A DNA stretch of 64,000 nt from Spectribacter acetivorans (lineage in GTDB: Bacteria; Pseudomonadota; Gammaproteobacteria; Nevskiales; Salinisphaeraceae): assembly GCF_031846305.1 (NCBI RefSeq), contig NZ_JAVRHY010000004.1:124001-188000 (forward strand). Reading direction: 5' to 3'. Made by a program: the position numbers and the translations under genes. The notes under the pieces were generated by a model. It was not told the DNA's origin, did no database searches, and was given only the letters and a program-made list of their open reading frames with translations. Every line of letters begins with the position of its first letter. The stretch's first letter is position 1. Of this stretch, positions 17,709-25,957 are shown in pieces.

Positions 17709-19397
17709 CTACGGCGCCGGTGCATCATCCCTCACGCAAGCCGCGAACACGTCCAGCGTTGACAGCGCGTCGAGAACCCCGCTGAAGGAAAGTCGCACTT
17801 CGTCGAATGTCGTGGGTTCCGGCAAGTCTTCCGCCGTGAAGCCAACGAAGAAGACCGGATCGCCGCCGACGATGCCGAGCAGATCTAGATCAAGCAGACT
17901 CAGGTTCTGCTGCGGCAACTCTTGGCCGTCCTGTAGCAGCGTAACCGTAAGGCCGCTAAGCAAGTCCACTCGGAGAAGCGCATCGGGACTGCTGACACCA
18001 AACCCAACAAGGGCGGTATCGGCGGGATCACCCATCGCGCCACTGCCGGATACCGTGACATCGCCCGGGGGAACCACGCTGATGGTGGTACCGCCAATCG
18101 CGTTCACAGAGTTGTTCATGCGGGCTGCGTTATCGAGCGGAACGTCGACCACGTTCTCCGGCTCAACAACTGAACAAAGCAGGCAAAGGCCGTCCGTCTG
18201 CCCATCAGCCATCGTGCCGGTCTCATTCAAAGGACGAAGCATGGGCGACGTATCGGTCGTGCCAGTGCCACATGCCACATTCGGTAGCTGGCAGGCATCA
18301 CCGATGCCGTCGTCATCACTATCCGTCTGGTCCGCATTCGCAATCAGGGGGCAGTTGTCGGGATCGTTGTCGAATCCATCGCCATCAATATCGTCATCAC
18401 AGACATCACCAACCCCGTCACCGTCCAAATCTTCCTGGTCGGGGTTCGGCGTCATCGGGCAATTATCGACGCCATCGTCGACACCATCGTCATCGGCATC
18501 GTTGTTCATCGTGCACGCATCGCCAGTGCCATCCATATTCGAATCTGTCTGATCCGGGTTGTCAACGAGCGGGCAATTATCGTTCTCGTTGTCTAGGCCA
18601 TCGCCGTCGATATCGTCATCGCAGGCATCGCCAATCCCGTCGTCATCCTGATCATCCTGCTGGTCATCCGCATTCGGGACCAAAGGGCAGTTGTCCTCGT
18701 CGTCCGGAATGCCGTCACCATCATTATCGTCCGAACAGGCATCACCAGTGCCGTCGGAATCCGTGTCAGTCTGATCTGAATTGGGCGTAGTCGGGCAGTT
18801 ATCCGCAACGTCCGGGATGCCGTCACCATCGACGTCGTCGGTGCAAGCATCACCGACACCGTCGCCATCGGTGTCCTCCTGCTGAGGATTGGCCGTATCC
18901 GGACAGTTATCCGGGCCGTTATCGACACCATCTCCGTCGCGATCGTCGTCGCAGACGTCCCCGACGCCGTCATCATCGGAATCCAGCTGATTCGGATTCG
19001 GCGTTGCCGGGCAGTTATCGTCCACATCCACAACTTCGTCATCGTCTCGGTCAACCACGTTGTCACAAGCGTCACCGACACCATCGCCATCCAGGTCAAT
19101 CTGGTCCGGATTCAGTGTATCCGGGCAGTTGTCAACAGCGTTGGCCACCCCATCACCGTCGCGATCGTTGTCGCAGGCGTCGCCGATGCCGTCGTTGTCC
19201 GAATCCGTCTGCTGCGGATTCGGCGTGGTCGGACAGTTGTCCATGGCGTTGACCACGCCATCACGGTCAGAATCATTGTCGGCGGACGGATTATTCGGCG
19301 GGGGGCCGTCCCCATCAGCACCGCCGCAGCCAACCAGGCTCGCACCCGAAGCCAGCGCCGCACTCAAGATAATCAAGCGGAAAATATTCAAATTCAT
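17709..19397 (-). CDS. lipoprotein with nine thrombospondin-type-3 calcium-binding repeats
   Basis: 562 residues. Signal peptide and lipobox LVGC with Cys24, then a short disordered linker. Residues about 41-369 hold nine thrombospondin type 3 repeats, each with DxDxDGxxDxxDNCP and a GDAC or GDVC block (DNCP occurs nine times). These Asp-rich loops bind calcium, and the paired cysteines probably form disulfides. The C-terminal 190 residues form a different, beta-rich domain (TISVVPPGDVTVSGSG, then TVTLLQDGQELPQQ). Outer-membrane-anchored and facing outward or into the periplasm; it could stiffen or glue the surface in a calcium-dependent way. Forty-four bases follow the OmpA gene, so co-expression is likely. 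Confidence 0.86.
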   Translation of the reverse strand: MNLNIFRLIILSAALASGASLVGCGGADGDGPPPNNPSADNDSDRDGVVNAMDNCPTTPNPQQTDSDNDGIGDACDNDRDGDGVANAVDNCPDTLNPDQIDLDGDGVGDACDNVVDRDDDEVVDVDDNCPATPNPNQLDSDDDGVGDVCDDDRDGDGVDNGPDNCPDTANPQQEDTDGDGVGDACTDDVDGDGIPDVADNCPTTPNSDQTDTDSDGTGDACSDDNDGDGIPDDEDNCPLVPNADDQQDDQDDDGIGDACDDDIDGDGLDNENDNCPLVDNPDQTDSNMDGTGDACTMNNDADDDGVDDGVDNCPMTPNPDQEDLDGDGVGDVCDDDIDGDGFDNDPDNCPLIANADQTDSDDDGIGDACQLPNVACGTGTTDTSPMLRPLNETGTMADGQTDGLCLLCSVVEPENVVDVPLDNAARMNNSVNAIGGTTISVVPPGDVTVSGSGAMGDPADTALVGFGVSSPDALLRVDLLSGLTVTLLQDGQELPQQNLSLLDLDLLGIVGGDPVFFVGFTAEDLPEPTTFDEVRLSFSGVLDALSTLDVFAACVRDDAPAP

Positions 19398-19441
19398 GAG
19401 AGGTCTCCGGAATTCCTGCTCGGTTTCGGGTCAGTCATCGC

Positions 19442-20557
19442 TTACTGCAACACGCGGAACTCGACCCGCCGGTTGCGTGCGCGCCCGTAATCGGTTTCAT
19501 TGCTGGCGACAGGCTGGGTCTCGCCATACCCGCGAGCCACTAGACGGAACGACTCGATACCGGCACTTACTAGATAGCTCCGGACCGAAGCCGCCCGCTC
19601 CTGCGAAAGATTCTGGTTGTAGCTTGCGCTGCCGGTGCTGTCGGTGTGGCCAGCAATCTCCACCCGCTGGGTCGGCTGCCCCTGCAATGATCTCACCACG
19701 CGATCAAGCGTGGTGCGCGCACCGGGTGTCAGTTGTGCTGAATCAAGCGCAAACGTGACGCCCTCGAGACGCAGCGTCTGGTTCTTCTCGGCGCAGCCGC
19801 GGCTATCCACACGCAGACCCCGGAGCGTATCGGGGCAGCGGTCGTTCTGATCCGGGACGCCATCACCGTCACTGTCAGTAATCTTGGCCGGGACTTCCTT
19901 GATGACCTGCTTCTCGCGAACGACTTCGCGTACCACTTCCTTCTCGACAACGCGGGAACCCAGCGGTATTTCCACACCCAGGCTGACCCGCCAGTCATCC
20001 ATGCCGCTTTCGTTGCCGAATTCGTAGTCGTCGTGGATGTAGCGTCCCTCACCACGAATGCGAACCGCGTAGCCGCCCAGCTCTGCCGTCACAAAACCCA
20101 GACCCACGTTGCCAAAGGCACCAGTGTCGTCCGCGGAGTCCGGCACCACATCGTTGTGGACCACGCCGGCGCCGATCAGGCCATAAGGCGTCCACCCCTG
20201 TCCGCGCAGAAGACGATATCGAAGATCGATGCTTGCGCCGTACTGATAGAAGTCGGTCAACCCGGGAATGTTGAGATCCTCGGTCTCGATAACCGTTCGG
20301 AAAGCCTGCACCTCGACATCGAACTGATTCCGAAGATGCCAGCCAAACCCCAGCGCGATACCATCGCTAACCTTCCCATCGGTCAGCCGGTTATCGTCGG
20401 GGAAGAATGCGTAAGGCATGGCGCTGAAATAGGGGCCCGAACGGTCCGTGGCCGCCACATCAGCTGCAACCTGACGCTCGGGCTCGGATTGGGCGAAGGC
20501 GCTGGGGGCGACTATGCCGCCACCCAAAATCGCCACGATAATCGTTCGTCGAATCAT
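19442..20557 (-). CDS. OmpA-family outer-membrane protein with TSP3-like linker
   Basis: 371 residues from the ATG at 20557, which has a clean signal peptide ending APSAFAQ; the earlier start adds 14 unlikely residues. Residues 40-200 are a beta-barrel-like outer-membrane domain (GLGFVTAELGGYAVRIRGEG). A short TSP3-like segment DSDGDGVPDQNDRCPDT near 235 leads into the OmpA peptidoglycan-binding domain with HTDSTGSASYNQNLSQERA and the Arg in NRRVEFRVL. It links outer membrane to peptidoglycan. It shares the TSP3 motif with the neighbouring lipoprotein, which suggests the two proteins meet at the surface (inference). Confidence 0.9.
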   Translation of the reverse strand: MIRRTIIVAILGGGIVAPSAFAQSEPERQVAADVAATDRSGPYFSAMPYAFFPDDNRLTDGKVSDGIALGFGWHLRNQFDVEVQAFRTVIETEDLNIPGLTDFYQYGASIDLRYRLLRGQGWTPYGLIGAGVVHNDVVPDSADDTGAFGNVGLGFVTAELGGYAVRIRGEGRYIHDDYEFGNESGMDDWRVSLGVEIPLGSRVVEKEVVREVVREKQVIKEVPAKITDSDGDGVPDQNDRCPDTLRGLRVDSRGCAEKNQTLRLEGVTFALDSAQLTPGARTTLDRVVRSLQGQPTQRVEIAGHTDSTGSASYNQNLSQERAASVRSYLVSAGIESFRLVARGYGETQPVASNETDYGRARNRRVEFRVLQ

Positions 20558-20637
20558 GATCTGTATCCCTGTGTCTTTAGGCCGTAACCGACTTGGCATC
20601 CACGCAGATGCTGAATCCTCTCGTACCGCGAGCCGGC

Positions 20638-21276
20638 TTACTGCGGCGCAACTTCAGCGAGGCCGTCGAGCACCATGGTCAACTGCTCCGCGCCACCTGC
20701 TTCGCCAATCAGGTCTTCGAACATGCCCTGCAAACCGCTCGGATCGAGCAGATCGGCCAGCATCGCCGGATCGCCCAGATCGCCTCCGGTCAGCGAAGCC
20801 AGGAGCATCGTCAATTGCTCCGCGCCACCCGCTTCACCAATCAGACCTTCAAGGACACCCGAGAGATCATCCGCACCCGGGAAGTCGGGCAGGTCGCCTT
20901 CCTCTCCGTCACCCGGTAATCCAGGCAGACCTGGGAGCGATGGTGTACCACCCGTATTCAGATCCGACAGAGCAATGGAGAGGTCGCTCAACAGCGGAAG
21001 CAGGAGGGGGTCAGGCAACGCACTATTCAGTGGGTCGACCAGCAATGTACGCACCTGTTCGCCCAGACCCATGAGCTGGCCGACACCCTCTCCGGCAGGC
21101 AGCATGCCGTCTTCGCCCGCGAACTGATCGAACCCGCCGTTGAGAAGATCGAGCAGAAGACCCGGATCCGCCCCCGAATCAGCGCTCGGGAGTCCCCCGA
21201 CACCGGGCAGCGTCTGAGCATTCACCTGCGTAATGGCACCTGCAGCAAGTGCCAGCGACAAAATCATGCGTTTCAT
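20638..21276 (-). CDS. secreted Leu/Gly/Asp-rich repeat protein of unknown function
   Basis: 212 residues with signal peptide MKRMILSLALAAGAITQVNAQ. The mature part is acidic and rich in G, L, D and P. A 21-residue element occurs twice: LIGEAGGAEQLTMLLASL and LIGEAGGAEQLTMVLDGL, about 48 residues apart, and the two DNA copies are also very similar, so the duplication looks recent. No cysteines. It sits 80 bases upstream of the OmpA gene in the same direction, probably the first gene of a surface-protein operon. I do not recognise a family. Confidence 0.65.
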   Translation of the reverse strand: MKRMILSLALAAGAITQVNAQTLPGVGGLPSADSGADPGLLLDLLNGGFDQFAGEDGMLPAGEGVGQLMGLGEQVRTLLVDPLNSALPDPLLLPLLSDLSIALSDLNTGGTPSLPGLPGLPGDGEEGDLPDFPGADDLSGVLEGLIGEAGGAEQLTMLLASLTGGDLGDPAMLADLLDPSGLQGMFEDLIGEAGGAEQLTMVLDGLAEVAPQ

Positions 21277-21321
21277 GGCTTCTCCCTGATCCGACAGTAG
21301 CGCCGGACGATATCAATTTCT

Positions 21322-21391
21322 CTCGAATATATCACTCGAGGTGGATTTTGTAAGTCGCGTTAGACAGAAAAATATCGATACCACTTACAAA
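21322..21391 (-). promoter_or_regulatory. AT-rich leader with two inverted repeats upstream of the surface-protein operon
   Basis: Between the GMC gene end and the 212-residue protein start lies an AT-rich stretch. It contains TTTGTAAGT at 21347-21355 and its exact inverse ACTTACAAA at 21383-21391, and also CTCGA/TCGAG half-sites at 21322-21326 and 21336-21340. They straddle the likely promoter region and could be operator sites. No clear -35/-10 pair is claimed. Confidence 0.35.
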
Positions 21392-21407
21392 GCGGCCATC
21401 AGGTGTA

Positions 21408-23066
21408 TCAACCCGCGTCGCGGTTGCTGACATCATCAGTCCCATCTTCCCGGATCATCTCGGCCGCCTTCTCCGCAATTGCTGTCGTCGGCGCGTTGGT
21501 ATTACTGCCGACCAGCGTGGGCATGATCGAAGCATCCACCACGCGCAGGCCGCGCATGCCGTGAACCCGCAGGCGGTCGTCGACCACCGCCTCGGCGGGA
21601 TCCGGGCCCATGCGGCAGGTACCCACCGGGTGGTAGATGGTTTCGGCCTCGGCGCGGATGAATTCGCGGATGTCGTCATCAGACTGTACCGACGTGCCGG
21701 GCTTGAACTCGTCGCGTCGATGCGGCGCGAACGCATTGCTATCGAGCAGACGGCGACCGAGCCTGACCGCGGCCACCAGGTGATCCATATCCGGCTTCTG
21801 GTCGAGGTAGTTGGGCTGAATCAGCGGATCGTCCGACGGCGCGGCGCTGCGTAGCCCGATATGGCCGCGCGAGCGCGGCCGCAGGTCGCAGATGCGCAGT
21901 GAATAACCGTAGTACCGGAAGGTGTTCCAGAGGTTGTGACCGTGATCCTGCTCGATGGCGGGCAGGAAGTGGCATTGCAGGCTGCAGACGGGGTCCTCAT
22001 CGCGCAGTTTCACGAAGCCGCCGGCTTCGGCCACGTTGCTGCTGAGTGCACCGCCCCGTCCTCCGAGAAAATAACGGAACAGCGCCGGAATACCGCGGGT
22101 GAGCAGCCAGCGGGGATGCAGGCTGATGCCCAGACGCGTTCGTTCGCGGTGAATCAGGGTGATGTCGAGATGGTCCTGCAGATTGCGGCCGACGCCCGGC
22201 AGTTCATGGACCAGATCGATGCCGTGGGGCTCGATTTCCTCGCGCGGCCCGATCCCGGACAACAGCAAGAGTTGCGGCGAGTTGATCGCGCCACCGGCAA
22301 GAATGACTTCGCGATCCGCACGTATCTCGTTCGGCCGCAGCCGGCCCTTGCGCTTGACCGTCACGCCCACGGCCCGCTTGCCTTCGACCAGCACCTTCAA
22401 GCCCCGGGTGCGGGTCAGGACGGTCAGATTGGGGCGGCGGGCCACCGGATGCAGGAAGGCGTGCGCGTTGGAGCAGCGCCGGCCGTCCTTCTGCGCCACG
22501 TGGTAATAGCCGAAGCCTTCGTCCGTGGCGCCGGAAAAATCGTTGTTGGCGGGGAAACCGCATTCTTCGGCGGCTTTCAGAAAGACGCCGCTGAGCGGAT
22601 TGGTCTCGCGCAGTTGCGCGACGTTATAGCCGCCACCGGCCCCGTGATATTCGTTTTCGCCGGCCTCGAAGTTTTCCGACATGCGGAAGTACGGCAGCAG
22701 ATCACGGTAGCCCCAACCCCGGTTGCCCAGATCGGCCCAATGGTCATAGTCACTGGGATCGCCGCGGGTGTAGCACATGGCGTTGACCGCGCTGGAACCA
22801 CCCAGCGTCTTGCCCCGCGGCCAGAACAGCTCGCGGTCGTTCAGGTTCTTCTGTGGCTCGGTGCGAAAGGCCCAGTTGTAGGCACGCCCCCACATCATCG
22901 CGATCACCCCCACCGGGATGCGGATGAACGGGTTCCATCGGTCGGAAGGGCCCGCCTCGAGCAGGCAGACAGACACGTCGGGATCGGCCGATAGCCGGTT
23001 GGCCAGCACGCAGCCGGCCGAGCCGCCGCCGACAATGACGTAATCGAAATGCTGTTGACGGCTCAC
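21408..23066 (-). CDS. GMC-family flavin oxidoreductase (choline/alcohol dehydrogenase-like)
   Basis: 552 residues. The FAD-binding loop VGGGSAGCVLANRLS is at residues 12-26 and LLEAGPSD binds the FAD ribose. The GMC signature 1 region is present (RGKTLGGSSAVNAMCYTRG), and signature 2 lies around PQLLLLSGIGP. The C-terminal catalytic His/Asn pair lies in HPVGTCRMGPD and VGSNTNAPTTAIAEKAA. GMC enzymes oxidise alcohols to aldehydes using FAD; in this group substrates include choline, aliphatic alcohols and polyethylene glycol. The substrate here is not determinable. It follows minE by 34 bases in the same direction, so it may be read through from the min operon. Confidence 0.9.
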   Translation of the reverse strand: MSRQQHFDYVIVGGGSAGCVLANRLSADPDVSVCLLEAGPSDRWNPFIRIPVGVIAMMWGRAYNWAFRTEPQKNLNDRELFWPRGKTLGGSSAVNAMCYTRGDPSDYDHWADLGNRGWGYRDLLPYFRMSENFEAGENEYHGAGGGYNVAQLRETNPLSGVFLKAAEECGFPANNDFSGATDEGFGYYHVAQKDGRRCSNAHAFLHPVARRPNLTVLTRTRGLKVLVEGKRAVGVTVKRKGRLRPNEIRADREVILAGGAINSPQLLLLSGIGPREEIEPHGIDLVHELPGVGRNLQDHLDITLIHRERTRLGISLHPRWLLTRGIPALFRYFLGGRGGALSSNVAEAGGFVKLRDEDPVCSLQCHFLPAIEQDHGHNLWNTFRYYGYSLRICDLRPRSRGHIGLRSAAPSDDPLIQPNYLDQKPDMDHLVAAVRLGRRLLDSNAFAPHRRDEFKPGTSVQSDDDIREFIRAEAETIYHPVGTCRMGPDPAEAVVDDRLRVHGMRGLRVVDASIMPTLVGSNTNAPTTAIAEKAAEMIREDGTDDVSNRDAG

Positions 23067-23100
23067 GGCGGCAATCCCCGGGGACGAAAGCCTTACGGCG

Positions 23101-23367
23101 TCAGTTCCGCGCCTGCTGTTCGGGCAGCGTGATGTTCAGCTCAAGCACTTCAAGGTCCCCGTCGCGCTCGATGTCCATCTGCACGGCATCGTCGCTGACC
23201 TCCACGTACTTGCGCAGCACCCGCAGCAGATCCTTTTGCAGCTTGGGGAAATAGGCCGGGTGATCGCCGCGGTTGGACCGGCGGTGGGCCACCACCACCT
23301 GCAGGCGCTCCTTGGCCAGCGATGCCGAGCCCTTGCGATCGGCCTTGAACAGATTCAGCCAGCTCAT
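23101..23367 (-). CDS. minE: cell division topological specificity factor MinE
   Basis: 88 residues, the usual length. The N-terminal amphipathic part (MSWLNLFKADRKGSASLAKERLQ) is the membrane and MinD-contacting region, and residues 30-80 carry the dimerising beta domain with YFPKLQKDLLRVLRKYVEV. MinE stimulates MinD ATP hydrolysis and sets the pole-to-pole oscillation that keeps the Z ring at mid-cell. It overlaps the end of minD by four bases (ATGA), the normal coupling. Confidence 0.95.
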   Translation of the reverse strand: MSWLNLFKADRKGSASLAKERLQVVVAHRRSNRGDHPAYFPKLQKDLLRVLRKYVEVSDDAVQMDIERDGDLEVLELNITLPEQQARN

Positions 23368-24176
23368 GCCCGCCTCCCGAACATCCGTCCGAACAACCCC
23401 TTCTTATCTTCGAGAAAGCGCATCGGGCGATCCTCGCCCAGGAACCGCGCCACCATGTCGTCATAGGCCAGGCCGGCGCTACTGTCCTGCTCCAGAATAA
23501 CCGGACTGCCGGCATTGGACGCGTTGAGCACCGCCTCGGATTCCGGGATCACCCCGAGCAGCGGAATCGCGAGGATGTCGGTGACGTCTTCCACCGACAG
23601 CATTTCGCCCTTGCCCACGCGCGACGAGGCGTAGCGGGTGAGCACCAGATGCTGCTTGACCGGGTCTTCGCCGTTGGCGGCTCGCTTGGTACGTGCCTCG
23701 AGCATGCCCAGCACCCGGTCGGAATCCCGCACCGACGAGACTTCCGGATTGGTCACGATCAGCGCTTCGTCGGCGAAGTGCATGGCCATCATCGCACCGC
23801 GTTCGATACCTGCCGGCGAATCGCACACGATGTAATCGAAATCGCTGCTCAGGTCCTCGAGCACGCGGGCCACGCCGTCATCGGTCAGGGCATCCTTGTC
23901 GCGGGTCTGCGAGGCGGCAAGGATGTAGAGATTCTCCACCCGCTTGTCCCGGATCAGCGCCTGCTTGAGGTTGGCCTCCTTGCTGATCACGTTGACGAAG
24001 TCGTAGACCACACGCCGCTCGCAACCCATGATCAGATCGAGGTTGCGAAGCCCCACGTCGAAGTCGATTACCACCGTCTTGTGCCCGGCCTTGGCCAGGC
24101 CGGCGGCAAAGGAGGCCGCAGTGGTGGTCTTGCCCACGCCGCCCTTGCCGGAAGTCACAACTATTATTCGCGCCAC
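23364..24176 (-). CDS. minD: septum site-determining ATPase MinD
   Basis: 270 residues. Deviant Walker A motif GKGGVGKT at residues 10-17, followed by DFDVGLRNLDL and DSPAGIERGA, all diagnostic for MinD. The last 15 residues (EDKKGLFGRMFGRR) form the amphipathic membrane-targeting helix. MinD binds membrane when ATP-bound, recruits MinC and is released by MinE. It lies three bases after minC. No missing residues. Confidence 0.97.
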   Translation of the reverse strand: MARIIVVTSGKGGVGKTTTAASFAAGLAKAGHKTVVIDFDVGLRNLDLIMGCERRVVYDFVNVISKEANLKQALIRDKRVENLYILAASQTRDKDALTDDGVARVLEDLSSDFDYIVCDSPAGIERGAMMAMHFADEALIVTNPEVSSVRDSDRVLGMLEARTKRAANGEDPVKQHLVLTRYASSRVGKGEMLSVEDVTDILAIPLLGVIPESEAVLNASNAGSPVILEQDSSAGLAYDDMVARFLGEDRPMRFLEDKKGLFGRMFGRRA

Positions 24177-24179
24177 GCC

Positions 24180-24854
24180 CTACTCCTGTTGCTCGATAAT
24201 CAGGCTTTCGCCATCCAGCCGTACCTGCACGGCCTGTCCCCGCCAGCTGTCCGGCATATCATCCGCTACCTTATAGTTGCCCGCCACGGCCACCAGCTCG
24301 GGTTCGAATCGGCGGCAGAAAATGCGGGCCGAGGTATCGCCCTGGGCCCCGGCCAGCGCCCGGCCGCGCAGTGTGCCGTATATGTGAATATGGCCGTCGG
24401 CAATCACTTCCGCGCCTTCGCCGACCGCCGCCATCACTACCAGATCGGTATCGCGGGCGTAGATCTGCTGCCCCGAGCGAACCGGCCGGGTAATGGTTCG
24501 TGCCGCACGGGCCGGCGCGCGCCGCGGTTCGGCCTTCGGTTCCGTCGGCACCCGGCCGGCGCCGATCACGCCCAGCCCGGCGGTCGCCGCCTGGTCCGGA
24601 TCGCCATCCAGCAACGCCACGGGCACCATGCCGTGGCCGCGCAGCAGGTCGGCCAGCACGGACAGATCCGCCGAGGCATCCCCGAGCGAAATCACCACCG
24701 GCATGCCGCGGAAGAAATCCCCCGCCTTGCCCATGTGCGCCTGAATATCCTGGGCCAGCCGCTCCGGATCGGGATCGCGGATTTCAACCACGGTCAGGGC
24801 CATCATGCGGCCCTTGAACGCAATGGCGGCGCCGGCCTGGGCGGTTATCGCCAT
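24180..24854 (-). CDS. minC: septum formation inhibitor MinC
   Basis: 224 residues from the ATG at 24854; the longer frame to 24956 lacks MinC-like sequence. Residues 1-105 are the FtsZ-inhibiting N domain (FKGRMMALTVVEIRDPDP, then FFRGMPVVISLG). After a basic linker (EPRRAPARAARTITRP) the C domain has the triangular beta-helix pattern (VRSGQQIYARDTDLVVM, then ADGHIHIYGTLRGRALAG), which dimerises and binds MinD. First gene of minCDE and divergent from the DsbA-like isomerase gene. Confidence 0.95.
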   Translation of the reverse strand: MAITAQAGAAIAFKGRMMALTVVEIRDPDPERLAQDIQAHMGKAGDFFRGMPVVISLGDASADLSVLADLLRGHGMVPVALLDGDPDQAATAGLGVIGAGRVPTEPKAEPRRAPARAARTITRPVRSGQQIYARDTDLVVMAAVGEGAEVIADGHIHIYGTLRGRALAGAQGDTSARIFCRRFEPELVAVAGNYKVADDMPDSWRGQAVQVRLDGESLIIEQQE

Positions 24855-24970
24855 GGGGTTGAAACGGGCTGCTGCATGGAAACGCAGTCTAACATGTGAC
24901 CTTTCCGGATTGGTTGTGGCGGCCGGGCCCCGGTGCCAGAATCCGGCACCCACCATTTCGGAGAATCGGC

Positions 24971-25567
24971 GTGCCTCACCCCTCGAGTCTGGAATTCTTC
25001 TGGGACCCTGCCAGCCCCTACACCTATCTGGCCGCCACGCGCATCGAGACCCTCGCAGAGGAGGCAGGGATCGCGCTCAACTGGCGCCCCTTCCTGCTGG
25101 GCGGCGTATTCAAGGCCACCGGCAACCGCGCGCCAGCCGAGGTGGCGGCCAAGGGTCGGTACCTGTTCGAGGACCTGCAACGCTGGGCAAGCCTGTACGG
25201 GGTGCCCCTGCGGTTTCCGGAAAGCTTTCCCGCCAACAGTATCCAGGCCCTGCGAGCCGCCCTGGTGGCCGAGGAAAGCGGCCAAGGGCCGGCCTTTGCC
25301 CGCGCCGTGATGGCGGCGCACTGGGGTGAGGGACGGGATATTAACAACCCCGCAGTGCTGGCCGAGGTCGCGGAAGGCGCAGGCCTGTCCGCCGACGCGG
25401 TCGCTCAGCAGATGCAGTCGCAGGAAATCAAGGACCGGCTGCGGGCCAACACCGACGAAGCCGTCGCCCGCGGTGCCTTCGGTGCCCCGACATTCTTCGT
25501 GGGCGACGTCATGTTCTGGGGCAATGACCGCGTACCGCTGCTGAAGGCCTACCTGCAGGAGTCCTAG
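24971..25567 (+). CDS. 2-hydroxychromene-2-carboxylate isomerase family (DsbA-like) protein
   Basis: 198 residues from the GTG at 24971, which has GGAG about eight bases upstream; a frame starting at 24896 is open but the extra 25 residues overlap the promoter and are not family-like. Thioredoxin fold of the kappa-GST/HCCA isomerase type: FFWDPASPYTYLAATRIE carries the catalytic Ser for glutathione, and AFGAPTFFVGDVMFWGNDR is the conserved C-terminal block. Such enzymes isomerise 2-hydroxychromene-2-carboxylate in naphthalene breakdown or act on glutathione conjugates. No aromatic-catabolism genes are adjacent, so the physiological substrate is open. Confidence 0.86.
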   Translation: MPHPSSLEFFWDPASPYTYLAATRIETLAEEAGIALNWRPFLLGGVFKATGNRAPAEVAAKGRYLFEDLQRWASLYGVPLRFPESFPANSIQALRAALVAEESGQGPAFARAVMAAHWGEGRDINNPAVLAEVAEGAGLSADAVAQQMQSQEIKDRLRANTDEAVARGAFGAPTFFVGDVMFWGNDRVPLLKAYLQES

Positions 25568-25574
25568 CGACGCC

Positions 25575-25847
25575 TCAGAAGTCGTAGTAGCGCTCGTTCA
25601 GATACTCGACCACCGCCTGCATCTCATTGCTACTCCAGTCCGCGCCGGCAACGGCGGTGCAGTTGCGCACGCGCGCCTTCAGCCCCGGCATTGAACTGAC
25701 CGTGCGGTCCTGACGGCTGAACACCTCGTTGCCATGACAGCCGGTGCAGTCATCGGTAATCAGACGGCGGGCGTTGATGTCTGCGGCGACCGCCGGCAGG
25801 GCAACCGTGGCGATCACAGCGGCAAGCAGGAACTGGCGAAATGGCAT
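25575..25847 (-). CDS. small periplasmic c-type cytochrome
   Basis: 90 residues from the ATG at 25847 with signal peptide ending LPAVAA. A single haem-binding motif CTGCH appears about residue 34-38 of the precursor, and Met of SSMPGL is a plausible sixth ligand near the C-terminal third (VEYLNERYY is the last helix). Short class I monohaem cytochrome, periplasmic electron carrier; partner unknown. It ends seven bases after the convergent isomerase gene. A longer N-terminus of eight residues is open upstream but unneeded. Confidence 0.85.
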   Translation of the reverse strand: MPFRQFLLAAVIATVALPAVAADINARRLITDDCTGCHGNEVFSRQDRTVSSMPGLKARVRNCTAVAGADWSSNEMQAVVEYLNERYYDF

Positions 25848-25957
25848 GGGCGGAACTTCCATCGAAACCACGCTCGGACTCTAACACTCGCGAGCGATTC
25901 GCCATGGCCGGTTTCTTGCTACTTTGAGCCACCGCCGCACCCCGCCACCGACACTCA

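Noticed and set aside
18280..19280. Tandem DNA repeats resembling CRISPR
   Set aside because: They are in frame and code for TSP3 calcium repeats with variable spacing; no repeat-spacer structure and no cas genes.
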